This document shows positions 1 through 12,751 of a stretch of 64,000 nucleotides of DNA, piece by piece. The notes below the pieces were generated by a model. The model had not been told where the DNA came from and made no database searches. It saw only the letters and a list, made by a program, of their open reading frames with translations. Position 1 is the first letter of the stretch; every line of letters starts with the position of its first letter. Origin of the DNA: Paraphaeosphaeria minitans (taxonomy: Eukaryota; Ascomycota; Dothideomycetes; Pleosporales; Didymosphaeriaceae); the NCBI GenBank assembly GCA_015832175.1, contig WJXW01000014.1:496001-560000 (forward strand). Reading direction: 5' to 3'. The position numbers were made by a program, and so were the translations under genes.

Positions 1-298
1 GAGAGTGTGTAGACGGGTAGGAAAGCGGCGTTTTGTTTACAGCTACAAACGGTCTTCAACACGCTCCACGCGACAGTGAGAGCGCGTCCGTGAAGCCACA
101 AAAACAACGGCACCTTCCTCGAATTCTAGTAAGCATTTAAACAGATCAACTAGAAATACAAAAAACTCATGTTCTCTGCAGCATAGTAGCTAGCTATTGA
201 TTAAGCGCTACTTGATTATCCTCTAACTGTCTTGATCAAGCTATTCTAATTTGTTTTTCGATTACTGATTTCCTTGACCTAGACCAAGATACTGCCAC
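1..298. other. No gene seen
   Basis: No long open frame, repeat or RNA gene is apparent. The stretch is moderately AT-rich and precedes the broken acidic frame that starts near 299. Confidence 0.5.
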
Positions 299-661
299 GG
301 AGCAAGAACCGCACCAGATACCGAGGCTTACACAGACGACGGAAAAGATGCGGCGACCGAGGATGACAACGACATGGTCACGGGCAGCGGAGACGCCCTG
401 GCGGCTAACAATGAGGTCACGCAAATCTTCTTCTTCGAGCAGCTCAGGGAGTACCTCAGCAACGAGACCAGAATTTAGGGCTTCTCGGGGTTGCACAAGA
501 GCTTTTTCACGGCACAGATTCACCTCGAGGGTTTGCTTCAAGAAGCGGGAACGTTCCTTGGCGAGCAGTCCAAGCTTTTTGCCAGCCTCAAGGACTACAT
601 GCGGACTGATGAGAAAATGGATATGCTAGACAGCGCGTTCATAGGCTTCCTCGATAACTGA
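299..661 (+). pseudogene. Broken acidic ORF, family unknown
   Basis: One frame from about 299 to the TGA at 659-661 reads through roughly 120 codons with a single internal TAG near 474-476. Before the stop it encodes an acidic segment (TDDGKDAATEDDNDM) followed by QIFFFEQLREYLSN. After it comes GLHKSFFTAQIHLEGLLQE and then a hydrophilic helix-like tail ending FIGFLDN. Composition on both sides is protein-like and continuous, so the stop probably interrupts a former coding exon. No ATG start or intron is clear, and I do not recognise the family. It could also be a chance open frame. Confidence 0.3.
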
Positions 662-1303
662 AACATTGATTTATGAGGTTGAAGAACCGGGGAGAGGTGA
701 GGTTGATGAGCTCTTCAAAAACGCTCCTCGAAGCTTGCGATATGTTTTCAACGACAGAAAGGTGGTGAGGGGGTAACGACTACTGTGTTCGAAGTACATG
801 TCTCGCCCATGGAAGAAGAAGGTGTGAGACATCGGCAATGAGAAGATTCTCATTAGCTTTAAAATCTTTCGACTGTATATGATACCGGTAGAATCAACGT
901 TCATCAATCACAAACATTATGTTCTCGGGCATACCGTATTCCAAGTTATATGCATTATCGGAATCTTGAAAAATAGATTAATGCTGCCCATTTACTGGGA
1001 AGCTCTTCCTCTGCGTGTTCCTTTCCCTTCCAGAAAACCTTGAGACCTGGAAGCGTTCGGAACGGGTGCTCACATGGAGAGGATTTTATTTTATTAGAAC
1101 TTCGAGGAGACATCCAAGGACTCCAATAATCTGCTTGTCCATAATACACACGTCTAGGGATGTCAAGACTTTTTGGGTTCTCACAGCTGTTTACGTCGCA
1201 AGACCTAAACTATATAAATTGATTCTCTTAGTGATCCATACCCTCGAGTGCTACGACAACTACTCTTCTATATAAACACTTGCAATTTTCTTACACAGCA
1301 CCC
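662..1303. other. No gene seen; TATA-like motifs near the right end
   Basis: Only short overlapping frames occur. Two TATA-like motifs, near 1210 (TATATAAATT) and 1269 (TATATAAAC), precede the small ORF starting at 1304. Confidence 0.4.
1269..1276 (+). promoter_or_regulatory. Candidate TATA box
   Basis: TATATAAA lies about 30 nt upstream of the ATG at 1304, so the distance is short for a promoter plus leader. It may instead mark a transcript start further downstream. Confidence 0.25.
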
Positions 1304-1543
1304 ATGAAGATCCCAAAGAGAAAAAAACGTGGCCCAATTTGCGCCCACACAGCAGCAACCACCCCTCTCGCCTTCTCGCCAGCCCTCTCCGCCGTCCGTC
1401 ACATCGCCGAGCAAATCACCCCTCTCGAGGATCCTACGCAACCCAAGCTTCGGCGCAAGCGCGGGATCCGCAACCTGCGGGCCGAGCACGTCTTCGATGC
1501 GGAGCTGACTGGAAAGTACTACAAAATTTGCGCCCAGTCATAA
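1304..1543 (+). CDS. Small basic hypothetical protein (79 aa)
   Basis: An ATG-initiated frame of 79 codons opens with a lysine/arginine cluster (MKIPKRKKRGP). It is followed by an alanine-rich middle and a second basic stretch (KLRRKRGIRNLRAEHVFD). Nothing in it matches a family I know. The basic ends could suggest nuclear or nucleic-acid association, but that is only composition. A TATA-like motif sits upstream. The frame may be chance, since a competing frame is also open over the same bases. Confidence 0.2.
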   Translation: MKIPKRKKRGPICAHTAATTPLAFSPALSAVRHIAEQITPLEDPTQPKLRRKRGIRNLRAEHVFDAELTGKYYKICAQS

Positions 1544-2430
1544 TACTAACCACTTGATAGAGATAGGTCCCGCAACCGGCAATTAGGTTGCGATACCGTT
1601 TGGTCAGATGCGGAATATATCGGCTCCCGCTATTATGATTACGCCGCCGTCGCCTAAGAATAAGTCTAATCCTCCTGATAAATCTGGTAGATTCTTGTTT
1701 AGGCGGCTGGACTGGCGAATGGGCTACAAGTGCCCCGGTAAGGACTAAATGCCTCGCCCAGGGAAGTATGTTGATAATTGCCAGCAGGGCTTGGTCCCTC
1801 CCAGATCTTGGTTGGCTTGCTACTGCGGCCGGCCGCGCTATCTACAGCGCCCTACCTTACTGGCAGACGTCCTGGGGTACGCTCACCAGTTTCAGATAAT
1901 CGTTCCCACAACCTAACTGTATCAACAGGAGGATGTCGAACAAGACTCTGAGCAGGAGCTTGAGCAGTGTGGTAGCATTTGCGAGCAGAATCTCACCGAC
2001 GAAATGCCCCTTGAGTGAATATTCTCTTGAGTTGCAGCTGCCGACATGCTTTTGAGCAAGTCGCTTGGAAGCTTCAAAGATTTTTTGAGGGTGTTTTGGG
2101 AATTGACGTGGTTTTCGACTCCCCTTTCCATACTACAGGCACCTGTGGGCGCTTCACTATAGTCTTTTTCGACTCTAGCATTCCAAAATCCCCAGTACTA
2201 TAGGTAGACGAGGCGAAAGAATATGCGTGCGAGACTCTAATTGCACTATCACAAATGTGGACAAGCTGTTCCAACCTAGCTGAATCGAGTTGGTGCTCAG
2301 TGAATGTACTCTTAGCCTTATTTGCGTGTGCAGCACTCGCGGTCAAGCTATACTTAACCCGCACTTGCTCTCGTCTGCAGCCACTCGCACCTCAACTTCT
2401 CTGGGACAAGATCTGCTGTAGCTCATCAAT
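1544..2430. other. No gene seen
   Basis: Only short, mutually overlapping frames occur. No repeat or RNA gene is visible. Confidence 0.4.
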
Positions 2431-3645
2431 ATGGCATCGAACGCAAGCAAATCAAACCCAGCAAACACCCTCCCGCAAACCGCGTGCTCTTCTTCCTCAA
2501 ACGCCGCGCCCGTACCTCCCACGGACGATCTGGACGGCACGCCAACGCGCTCCTCCCTCTTGACCGGATACTCTCCCATTTTCACCGTCTCTCCGCAGAC
2601 ATCCCCCATCCTGTTGCCGCCCATCTACCGCGAGCTCAACGACCCCCGCACTACTATCCGCTTCACATGGCGCATTGATAGCCCCACTACGTTCCCAAGC
2701 GTGTTTCCGTTGCCAGGCGTGGTTCCAGCGACGCCCCGGATCAAGACCTTCACGCCGGTGACGGACCAGGAGTTGAATGGGATTGAGCCAATCTTCCAGG
2801 TTTCGGAGCAGAGCGTGAATCTTGATGGTGGAGTTGAAGGGCGATTGATGATTGACCAGAACACACCGTTTCTTGTGCGGGGATATGTGGAGATGGGGCG
2901 GCAGCAGTCAGGCCCGCTTCATGCCTCCCAATGCCACAAATATCAAGACCGAACGAACTGGGGACCGGCGACCACAGCTCCTCCGCCCGTCCATAGAGCG
3001 CCTGGTGCTACAAGTAACATGTCAGCCTTCGACGCGCCTACCGGTTACCATTACCAAAAGCGCCTTGCCACCATCCCCGAGGACAACACCACACCTTTCG
3101 GTCTAAACACGCGCTTCCAGAACGCACCCAACGCCTCAAACGGCATGGCAACCTTCGCATCGCCCACCGCCTATTCGTACCAGCACCCGCTTGCGCCCAT
3201 CCCTAGCGGCCACCCCTACCTCTCTGCCGCAGGCAACGCAGCTCCTGCACAGAGCATGCCAAACCTCAACCCATACAGCGACAATAAGGCCCAGCACCAA
3301 TATCACTCCCACGTCGCTCCAAACCCCGCGTACCTCTTAAACACCAACCCCACCCCTCCACAAGCTCAGACGCCGCCTCCCAACCGCTGGCCGCTACACA
3401 CTCCCACCGCCGCCGATGTGCGCAAAGGCACCGCTGCCATCGACTCGCCGCACTGGGAGGACGCAGAGGTGCAAGAATGGGTTGGGGGAGGAGGTGAGGA
3501 GGTGTTTCATGGAGGAGAGAGTACCGCAGTGCATCGATTCAAGCAGAAGTCGATACCGTATGAGGGAGAGGGCGACGCAGAGGACTGGGTTGAAGGCAAC
3601 TCTAGTGCCGCCGTGGACTCTGGCGCTGCAGCAACCGGCAACTAG
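2431..3645 (+). CDS. Proline/serine/threonine-rich hypothetical protein, probably C-terminally truncated
   Basis: An uninterrupted 404-codon frame starts with ATG at 2431. The first 60 residues are Ser/Thr/Pro-rich (SNPANTLPQTACSSSSNAAP). A more conserved-looking core around residues 60-150 follows (PIYRELNDPRTTIRFTW, FLVRGYVEMG). After that comes a low-complexity tail with two related motifs (TGYHYQKRLATIPED and TAYSYQHPLAPIPSG). No signal peptide or membrane segment is seen, so an intracellular disordered protein is likely. The end (KSIPYEGEGDAEDWVEGN) is echoed immediately after the TAG stop in the same frame (TSIPFEIEGEEEDWVQEK), and that frame then runs to another TAG at 3742-3744. The gene may therefore have been 32 codons longer. 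I do not recognise the family. Confidence 0.55.
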   Translation: MASNASKSNPANTLPQTACSSSSNAAPVPPTDDLDGTPTRSSLLTGYSPIFTVSPQTSPILLPPIYRELNDPRTTIRFTWRIDSPTTFPSVFPLPGVVPATPRIKTFTPVTDQELNGIEPIFQVSEQSVNLDGGVEGRLMIDQNTPFLVRGYVEMGRQQSGPLHASQCHKYQDRTNWGPATTAPPPVHRAPGATSNMSAFDAPTGYHYQKRLATIPEDNTTPFGLNTRFQNAPNASNGMATFASPTAYSYQHPLAPIPSGHPYLSAAGNAAPAQSMPNLNPYSDNKAQHQYHSHVAPNPAYLLNTNPTPPQAQTPPPNRWPLHTPTAADVRKGTAAIDSPHWEDAEVQEWVGGGGEEVFHGGESTAVHRFKQKSIPYEGEGDAEDWVEGNSSAAVDSGAAATGN

Positions 3646-3744
3646 GAGACGTCGATACCGTTCGAGATAGAGGGAGAGGAGGAGGACTGGGTTCAGGAGA
3701 AAAGTGATGGGATAGTCGAGGTGTGGGCGAGGCAGGGGTCGTAG
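3646..3744 (+). pseudogene. In-frame 3' extension after the stop (second copy of an acidic repeat)
   Basis: These bases continue the frame of the upstream ORF beyond its TAG. They encode a near-copy of its last repeat: SIPYEGEGDAEDWVEG becomes SIPFEIEGEEEDWVQE. The coding-like conservation suggests either a recent nonsense change or stop read-through. Confidence 0.4.
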
Positions 3745-4067
3745 GAGAGCAAGCTGGTGTTAATTTGGCGCTGCAACAACTAGGGTGGTGCCACCGCTGG
3801 TGCCGGTTGGTAGATCTTATGTCTATCGCCTCGGTCTTCGGACCGCCGGCAACTGGGCTGACGAGTCTGCTTGGATAAGGATGAATGGGGGCATACGTTT
3901 GTGATTGACTTTCGGCACGATTTTGAAAGAATACACGGACTTTCGGCGACGCACAAACATGGAGAGTTACAGTCTGAATAGGGAGATAGGATGTTCTGGG
4001 ACGCTAAGGGAAGATCCTCATATATATGGTTCGCATAAAGTCTAGTAGCGATTTAATTGTTTATTTC
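3745..4067. other. No gene seen
   Basis: Intergenic stretch at the 3' ends of the convergent ORF and xylanase genes. Nothing else is recognisable. Confidence 0.5.
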
Positions 4068-5546
<1,479 letters not shown>

Positions 5547-7238
5547 GATTCCCGTTGCCAGTCGGGGTTCCAATCAATTCAAGACAATGCAGCAAGGATC
5601 AATCGTAAAAGCCAAGCTCGTTATACCAATGTACCACCAATCTCTCATTGTCCAGAGAAAGGCCACTACGACTGTTTGGTCTAGGCCCTGATACCTAGCT
5701 CTTGCCCAACCATGTCTGTCAGCAACAGACAGATATCCAGACCGAGCGTGGCGCGCGGTCGACAACCCGGTTTTCGCAACGGAGAATTTCGATCCAGCCT
5801 AGTTCAGACTGCCATTTCCCTAAACACGCTGGCGTTTAATATAGGGAAGATTGGCATTTTCGGTGGGCGAAATTACCTACTCCCATGATGAGAGCCGTGC
5901 AATGTATTCGAAGCAGGCAATCCTCCGTCCGCTGGACGAGGAGGCGTGACAGTATCGCAACACTGATTGAAGCTGTAGTTTGTTGTGGCAAGAGGCCTAG
6001 TATTTGGAAAGTGAGAATTGCTCTAGCTGATGGAGGATGCGGATGCGATGAGAGGAACCGCGGTGCGCTTGGTGGACCGCACGAGTCAGGTGCGATGAAA
6101 CTTGGCTTGGCATCTAGGTTTGTGGGGAACTGGGGAACTCGAGACCACAACCGTCAGGCCACGCGCTCCGCACATTTGATTGCAAGTACCACTCGCCTGT
6201 TTCCCTTTCTAGTAATCTCGCTGTTGCTTTCCTCAGGGAGCGTTCGCCTTACGCCAGGCGATTGTCGTTCATAGGACGTCCGAAGCGTCTCCCCGCGGAC
6301 TCGTCTGCCACCGGCGATCTGCCAGCCAGCAAGGGTGGACCCCATAGGTACGCCGCTGCATGCATCGATAGTTTCAATGCGCGGAAGTCACCATGTAGCC
6401 GCTTCGCTGGACAAATACAGACAGTTCCCACCCGACCCCAACATAGACGAGCGTCGCCGCCTCCCTTTTTTCCGTCTCTTCTCGTGCGTGATCCTTCGAA
6501 GCGATCGATGCCAATGTGCGAAGATGCGGGTCCCCGGGCCGTCGCAAGACTACCTCCGGCTCTTACGCGTACACCTGCACACTTGTCTTGAACGAATGAT
6601 GGTTGCAAGCACCGACGGAAGATTCACTAGGTAGACCAAAGGAACCGCTGCCGGATTTCCGCAAACCTCAATCTTCAGGATATCAAGTAGGCTTGAATCG
6701 ACAACTCGCGAAACACTGCGTACATACCATCGTGCCCTTGAACCCCACTTCGAACCCCACTCCAGCAAGTGCACGCATTTTGACCAAGATGGACGCTCTG
6801 TTAGAGATACGAGTTCAGGTTGGCTTCTCTGCGTGACGAAATCCCACCTGACTTCAATGGCAGTCATGACACCATTGATGTCTATGCGATATCTGCTTCC
6901 AGTCATGATCGAGCTGGAGCCTCTTACAGCCTCTGTGGGAGTATGAAGACGTTGATGTCATTTCCCAAAGACTTAGAGCCTAGAACTCCGTCCTGAAAGT
7001 GATTACCTACTTGCGTGCTAGTTATGTAGGAGACTTGACGGTCGTGATTATGCGTTCATATGGGACGGGGTGTTACTAAAACGTGGAAGTTATATTGCTG
7101 TTTCATTTACCCGACCGAGGACACCTAGACAGGTTCGCTTCGAGAGACAACAAAACCTACCACTCAGCTCGATTTACTTGGATGTTGCAATCCAATGCGA
7201 GATTCGTATTCGCTATCTTGACCGTACATTAGGTGTCT
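5547..7238. other. No gene seen
   Basis: About 1.7 kb upstream of both flanking divergent genes. Only short conflicting frames are present, and no repeat family or RNA gene is recognised. Confidence 0.45.
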
Positions 7239-9734
7239 ATGCACCAGCGGAAGAACCTAAGAAAAGCTCGCCTTGCAGATCCAACCCCGATTCGTCCACT
7301 ACGGCCTCCCGTTCTTCGTCAGGTGATCTCAGATTCCATCTACCAGGTCATCAAGGCCAGCATGGTTTCATTTGCTGGAGTCAACAACACATACGAAGAG
7401 GTACCCGACCTAGCCAAGAAGTTCATCAACGATGCATCAAATGAAACGGGGCAACGACCTAAGTCTAAAGTATCACGGGGTACCCTAGTTCGGACCCACC
7501 AACAACATCTCAAGCTTCTAAGCGAAGGTAGCGTGCCCGTTCGCAGCTTGGTCCTACCCAAGCCGTATCCCCCAGCACGCGGCTGGTTTGCGGCAACGTC
7601 AACGAAGACTGTAAGTATCAATGCCCTTGTCGTAAAAGTCCTTTACGAATACTATACTAGGTCCACCTTGGCGATCTTCAAATAGACAGCAGAGACAGGA
7701 GTGCGGTTCTCCTGCTCCGTACCGTAACGGCCCCCTACGTCTGGTCTTCTACGGTCACGGTCGCAGAGGATGAGACAGGGGATGTTACTAGGCTGACTGT
7801 TTGCAATCTCGAAGATAATGTCGTCGATCCCATCGTGACTGAAGGGGCTATTGTCGCGGTAAGACAGCCCTGTTGGACAAGATTGGTGGATGGAGGATAC
7901 CATATTCGTGTCGACCACCCTTCAGACCTTGTCTTACTTCAACCATACGATGACCTTGTTCCTGAAGCATGGAAGGACGACGATGGCAAGGCTTCCAATG
8001 GAGACGCGGCACAGTGTAAAAGAGATGGCGACAAGATGTTTCTGAAGAAGCGCTTCCGCCAAGCACTCGAGCTGTAAGTACCGTGACAGATACCCCTTGG
8101 CCCTGACTAATCCAGCAAAGCTATACCAAGGGTCTACAATATGTCTCCACCACTCCGGATTCAGTTGTTGAAATCGACTTGTATCGTAAGCGCTGTGGCG
8201 TCAGTATAGTTCTTCTTCGCCTGGACGATGCAGCCAAAGACCTATCCGAGGCGATAGCGTCCCACGCTCGCTCTACGCCCGACCTCTCATCCTCCGAACT
8301 GGCAGACGTATCAGTTGTCAAATCTTGGCTTCGAAGTCGTAGTACCGAAGATTCACTACATATCTCATCCAGGATCCCTCGTCCCCTCAAGGAACTGGCA
8401 GTCAGGATCAAGTTCGATATCGGCATCAACCAAACCACCCCGGAATATAATTTCTCGGTGATATCAGCTTATGTAGGACCCTTGACTTTGCACGTTGACG
8501 CTGCGAACTACCTTAACGACACTGAAGTTCGAGAGACAGGTTCCCACGGCCGTGGCATATTCGCAAAGAAAGACTTCAAGGAAGGCGACCTGATCTGCGC
8601 GGAGAAAGCATTCGTGCTGCCAGGATATTTCATGCAAGACCGCAACAGCGACTGCCTGCTGTACAGTCTGGATGACGGAACCGCCGCATCAAGACCAGGT
8701 GCCTGGCTTTTCAAAGAGCTGGTGCAGAAGTTGAGGTGGAATCCCAGCCTGCGCAAAGAGTACTTTGACATGAGTGATGGGGGGTACTGGCAAGAGCATG
8801 GATGGGAACTAGCTGGAGACGAAGAGTTACCAGTCGACATGTACGCCTTGTTTCTTCAACGATGGCATTTATATTGATACCAGGCAGATTTCGCGTTGAA
8901 TATATCCGCCGCCTCAACTGCTTCTCCGCGCCAATTCGTTCCTCGGATCTCCTGAACCAACCGCCGAATTCGAACCCCGAGCTCCGCAATGGCTTCTGGA
9001 CGCACGGCTCGTACGCGAACCACTCTTGTCTGCCAAACTCGATACGCGCCTTTATCGGCGATCTCAGGTTTTTGCGCGCTGCACGGGATATTCCGGCAGG
9101 GGAGGAGATTACGAATCAGTATGTGGCGCCTGACATCGACATTGACGAACGACAAGAGAAGCTGCGAACGACTTGGGGATTCGAGTGCGATTGTCAGCTC
9201 TGCGTCACAGACGGCAGCGTCAGTCGAGACACGAGAAAGGAGCGGCTGAGGCAGTTTGAAGAGCTCAAGAACACGGTCATGAAATTGGGCGAGAAAGGCG
9301 CCCCCACGATAACCTCGTTGAAGAAGATTGCCCGCGCACTCCGCGAGATAGAAGCACTCTACTCACTTTCTAGTCCTGAAGGGCAAACCGGAGAAGATCC
9401 TTACGCCACGCTCCCTCGTCTCGCGTTAGTCCATCCCACGCTCTTCTTGACTGAAGCCTGGCGCAGCGTCAAGAATGTCGACCGCACAATCGAATACGGG
9501 CTCAAGCTGCTGCGCAATTTTGGCATCGTTATCAGAACCGAGGGAGGGAAGTTGGAGACGGTTCACAACGCAGGCTTCGTCAACGTCGAAACTGTCCGCG
9601 CGCTGAACTACCTAGCTGAGGGTTATACGTCCCGCGGCGAGGAGCAGCTTGCTCATCAATGTCGAGAAAAAGCTAGGCTGTGGTATATCATCATCACAGG
9701 CTCTGAAGTAGGCGCGGAGCAGTTTTTCTCATAG
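7239..9734 (+). CDS. SET-domain protein with TPR repeats (SMYD-like lysine methyltransferase family)
   Basis: Four exons join in frame (introns 7611-7660, 8074-8120, 8841-8887) to give 783 residues. The ATG at 7239 follows an in-frame TAG, which fixes the start. The N-terminal third has a fungal-specific region (AVLLLRTVTAPYVW, VAEDETGDVTRLTV). TPR-like helices begin near residue 235 (GDKMFLKKRFRQALELYTKG). A split SET domain follows: TGSHGRGIFAKKDF near 400, INCFSAP-like RRLNCFSAP near 515, the S-adenosylmethionine-site motif YANHSCLPN near 546, and the post-SET cysteines WGFECDCQLC near 597. No MYND finger is seen. The fold predicts protein-lysine methylation, but the substrate is unknown. 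The first intron has the perfect donor GTAAGT and the second a CTGACTAA branch site. Confidence 0.88.
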
Positions 9735-9853
9735 ACTCTTCATTATGCCTAGTCCAAGCAATCTTTGATCCCCCAGTCTCTTCTCCAAGTGCGCCCAGGC
9801 TGTTCTATGCATGACCCTGTTGCTCGCTATAGGAAGAGGTGTCCGCGAGTGAG

Positions 9854-10338
9854 TTAGCCCCTGTGGCCTAGCAGGTTAACCCACATCAGGACCGCGTTGA
9901 CGATGAGGTAGATGTCTGAAGCCCGGGTGAGCCAACGCAGGTTGGGCACATCCATGAGCGCTATGCTCAGGAAAAGCGCGACGAGTAGACTCAGAAGATG
10001 GAAGAACTCCTCCATCTTGTTGTAGTATTGTGGTTCGTGAGCGACGAGGAGGTGTTGTTGTGGCGAGTGCTGTTGGAGCGGGGCAGCAACACACGTGAAT
10101 GCACGTGAGCAATGTGCGAGCAGGAGGCGTAGTGTAGCTATTCTAGTATCAGCTGGGATAGATTGAATTAGAGGGATGGTTACTTGCCCGTCGATAATCG
10201 AGCATACGCTGAAGATGTGGTGTTGCGGGGGCGGACGCGAATATCAAGCTCGATAGTGGGCGGCCGAATGAGGCTAAGCGTCAGTGAGCGCCTTCCGGGC
10301 AATGAGGGTGCGACAATGATTGCAGCGCTTTTCTCCAT
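9854..10338 (-). CDS. Small two-exon membrane protein (147 aa)
   Basis: Exon 1 (10184-10338) starts at ATG 10338. A 41-nt intron (10143-10183, donor GTAACC, branch-like CTGATAC, acceptor CTAG) leads to exon 2, and the joined length is an exact 148 codons. The product begins MEKSAAIIVAPSLPGRRSL, has a basic and polar middle, and ends with two hydrophobic spans. Span 1 is FFHLLSLLVALFLSIALM and span 2 is IYLIVNAVLMWVNLLG, separated by DVPNLRWLTRASD. A short polar tail GHRG follows. It looks like an ER or endomembrane protein with a hairpin anchor. I do not recognise the family. The shorter C-terminal exon alone (ATG 10015) would still encode both spans. Confidence 0.5.
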
Positions 10339-10989
10339 AGCTAACGAGTTTGGTTGAGTGACTTCACCGCCGATATTATTGTCTGGCTTTCGGATTACAT
10401 GTTTGGTCGTGCAGTGCATTCCCCTGATTGAGTAGCGACCAGCTGTAGCTCCGTATGGCGGCGAGCTGCGTCCTTCAGGTTGTCACTCATATCAGAGCCG
10501 TACTCGCAGTTTGAGAGCTTGCTTGACACTGTACGTGCAGCCTTCTTCTGCTGGCTTGCTTGGTTCAATCTTGATCTGCCCTCCCAGTTGCGGCGCCTTT
10601 GCCCTGGCAGCTCATCACCAAACATGATCACTGGCACGAATCATGGCACTAAAAGGGGAAGGACCTCAATCTAGTCACTTATAGAACGCTAATCGACTAT
10701 CTGAAGGCCTCTCCCTCCAGCTCCTCAGTGGGATGTGCCGCACTCAGGCACTGCAGCAGCCTTGATGGGCATGAGCTCCGTACACCCATGCCAGGTCGAC
10801 GAACACAGGCACATCTGGCTCCTTCACTAGAGATTGAAGCTAACCTACCCACCGTGCTCTCACTCGGCGGGGAAGCTGCTGCGGCCGCGTTTGTTGTGAT
10901 CCTGCCACTGCCTTCGACGCGCTTCACTTGGTCCATGCGCCCTCGACCATAAAACTTGTCTGCCCCGCCACCTGCTCCCTTCCACTTTC
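10339..10989. other. No gene seen
   Basis: Upstream region shared by the small membrane-protein gene (minus) and the intron-array locus (plus). Only short conflicting frames are visible. Confidence 0.4.
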
Positions 10990-11045
10990 TTCTCACTCTC
11001 TCTATAACATCTTTTGTTTGGGTCTCTTCTTGTCTTCTTCTCTTC
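10978..11045 (+). promoter_or_regulatory. Pyrimidine-rich core promoter candidate of the intron-array locus
   Basis: A CT-rich tract (CTTTCTTCTCACTCTCTC, then TTGTCTTCTTCTCTTC) contains a TATAACA element. Such tracts commonly precede transcription starts in filamentous fungi. The first plausible donor (GTAAGTC) is at 11186, and there is no ATG between this tract and that donor. Confidence 0.35.
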
Positions 11046-11185
11046 GAGTGCCACTTCGCCGACAGTGACCTACAACAGCCTGTCACTGACAGCACCTTTT
11101 TTCACACCGGGCTGGACGCCGACGTCGACGACGTCGGCCACTCGCCGCGTCGCAGCACCTTGAGCGGCGGCTACCAAACAGTTCT

Positions 11186-11367
11186 GTAAGTCTTCTCTCC
11201 TCTCCTCCTTCCCTCGTCTTCGCGGGCGTGATAAAAACAGCTTGAGTCTATCGACCCCTGGTCAACGTTGTCTCTCCCTAGAAAGACGGCCATGCAGACA
11301 ACAAGGCGGCCTTAGGGCCAAATCTCTGAACACCGCTCTCTCCTCACCTTTGCTCTCACACTTACAG
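11186..11367 (+). other. Candidate first intron of the array locus
   Basis: It starts GTAAGTC and ends CACACTTACAG, like the downstream elements, but the inner sequence is unrelated and the terminal complementarity is only about seven bases. Confidence 0.4.
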
Positions 11368-11856
11368 CGACCTCAACTGACAGAGCGCACGCAGCCAGTC
11401 GTTTACAAGGCTTCGAGTGGCAGTCGCCCGTTAGTTCCGAATCACTGACAAGTACTGCCATGCTCTATCCCCTTACCCACTGCCTAACATGATGATACTC
11501 CCTGCGAATGACGGCGTCCTAGTAGTTACTGCTGGAAGTAACGCGCAGCCACTGAGGCCTATTCCCTTCACTCACTTTCACAAACTCTCTGCGCTACTTT
11601 CGCTGACATTGGCAAGCAGAAGCTTATGACGCTAAGGCATGTAGCCGGCCCTGGCCACGATTTGTACTTCGCCGCCTTGCGCACCTCCGTGGCCTATGAC
11701 AATCACACCATCGCGACCTGAAGCTCTCCGCGGCTGGCGATGTCTCTTCAACCCGCTGAGGCTTCTCTCCCTCGTCTGCAGCCGTTCATTTCTCGGATAC
11801 TGCCGACTTGGGCGCCGGTGTGCACCAGCTTGTTTAAGACAAGTTCAACGAAGCAT

Positions 11857-12310
11857 CGCTTCGCTTCAGTAAGGATAACCCTTCCACTACTTCAAGCACT
11901 TATGAGTGAAACAACCATTCTTCGACGGCCACTGAATAGTTCATGCTGGACAACCATGGGGCTGGTCAAGCAGGACAGCTGTCTTCTGAGGGTATCATCT
12001 ACTGCATTTCGCGTTTTCACTTCACTGCAGAACATGGCTGACTTCAGACTCCAAAGCAGCGTCTGTTACACAAAACCAACATTCTCCAATCGCTTCAGTA
12101 AGTACAATCCTCTCATCATTCGAAGCACTCATGAATGAATTAAACATCCTTCGACGGCCACTGAACAGACGGATCATGTGGACAGCGATGGAGCTGGTCA
12201 AACTGGACAGCTATCTTCTGAGGGCATCACTTCTTCTGCATCTCGCATCTTCAGCTTTTCCCTGAGCGTCGCTGACTTCAAACGTCAGAGTCTGTTCGCC
12301 CTCACACACA
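11857..12310 (+). repeat. Two-copy tandem duplication of about 230 bp with intron donor
   Basis: Copy 1 starts near 11857 and copy 2 near 12087. Both begin TCGCTTCAGTAAG and share CTTCGACGGCCACTGAA, GGAGCTGGTCAA / GGGGCTGGTCAA, and GACAGCT(G/A)TCTTCTGAGGG. They then share GCATTTCGC / GCATCTCGC and GCTGACTTCA. Each carries a GTAAG donor at its start (11869 and 12098), so exon end and intron were duplicated together. Confidence 0.75.
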
Positions 12311-12389
12311 CACCCGCAACATTCGATCCTCGCGCCGCCTTCGACCCGATAATGAGCGATCACATTGTCAGGTCTTTCTCACAGCCTTG

Positions 12390-12642
12390 GTAGGTCCAGC
12401 AGCCACCTGTGGTCACCCCTCCGGGCTCAGTGACGGCTGCCCCACTTCTCTCCATAAGTGAGCGGCAGTATATACTGCGCCCTACATCAAAAGCAGGCTG
12501 GCTCCGACAAATTTCGGCGTAGGGTCAACGCCCTTTGACGTGTGCATTAGGCCCGGGACTTAATCTCGCGAAGGGAGGAACCCAGTTTGCGACATCTTGC
12601 CACACGTGCCAACCGCTTGAACGCGTGCTGACTGGACCACAG
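12390..12642 (+). repeat. TIR intron element 1
   Basis: Begins GTAGGTCCAGCAGC and ends GTGCTGACTGGACCAC + AG. The ends are near inverted repeats. The interior diverges from later elements. Confidence 0.6.
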
Positions 12643-12751
12643 GGCTCTCCAACCATGTCTTCGATGGTTCATTCTTCGGACGCCTTTGCTAGCCGCATTC
12701 TCTCGCGGCATCTACCATATCCATAGCCTTATCGGCTAGATCTCTCTTAAG
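12643..12751 (+). other. Unique segment between elements 1 and 2 with stops in all frames
   Basis: This 109-nt putative exon contains in-frame stops in every frame. If a protein is made downstream, this lies in its 5' leader, or it ends an upstream short ORF. Confidence 0.45.
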
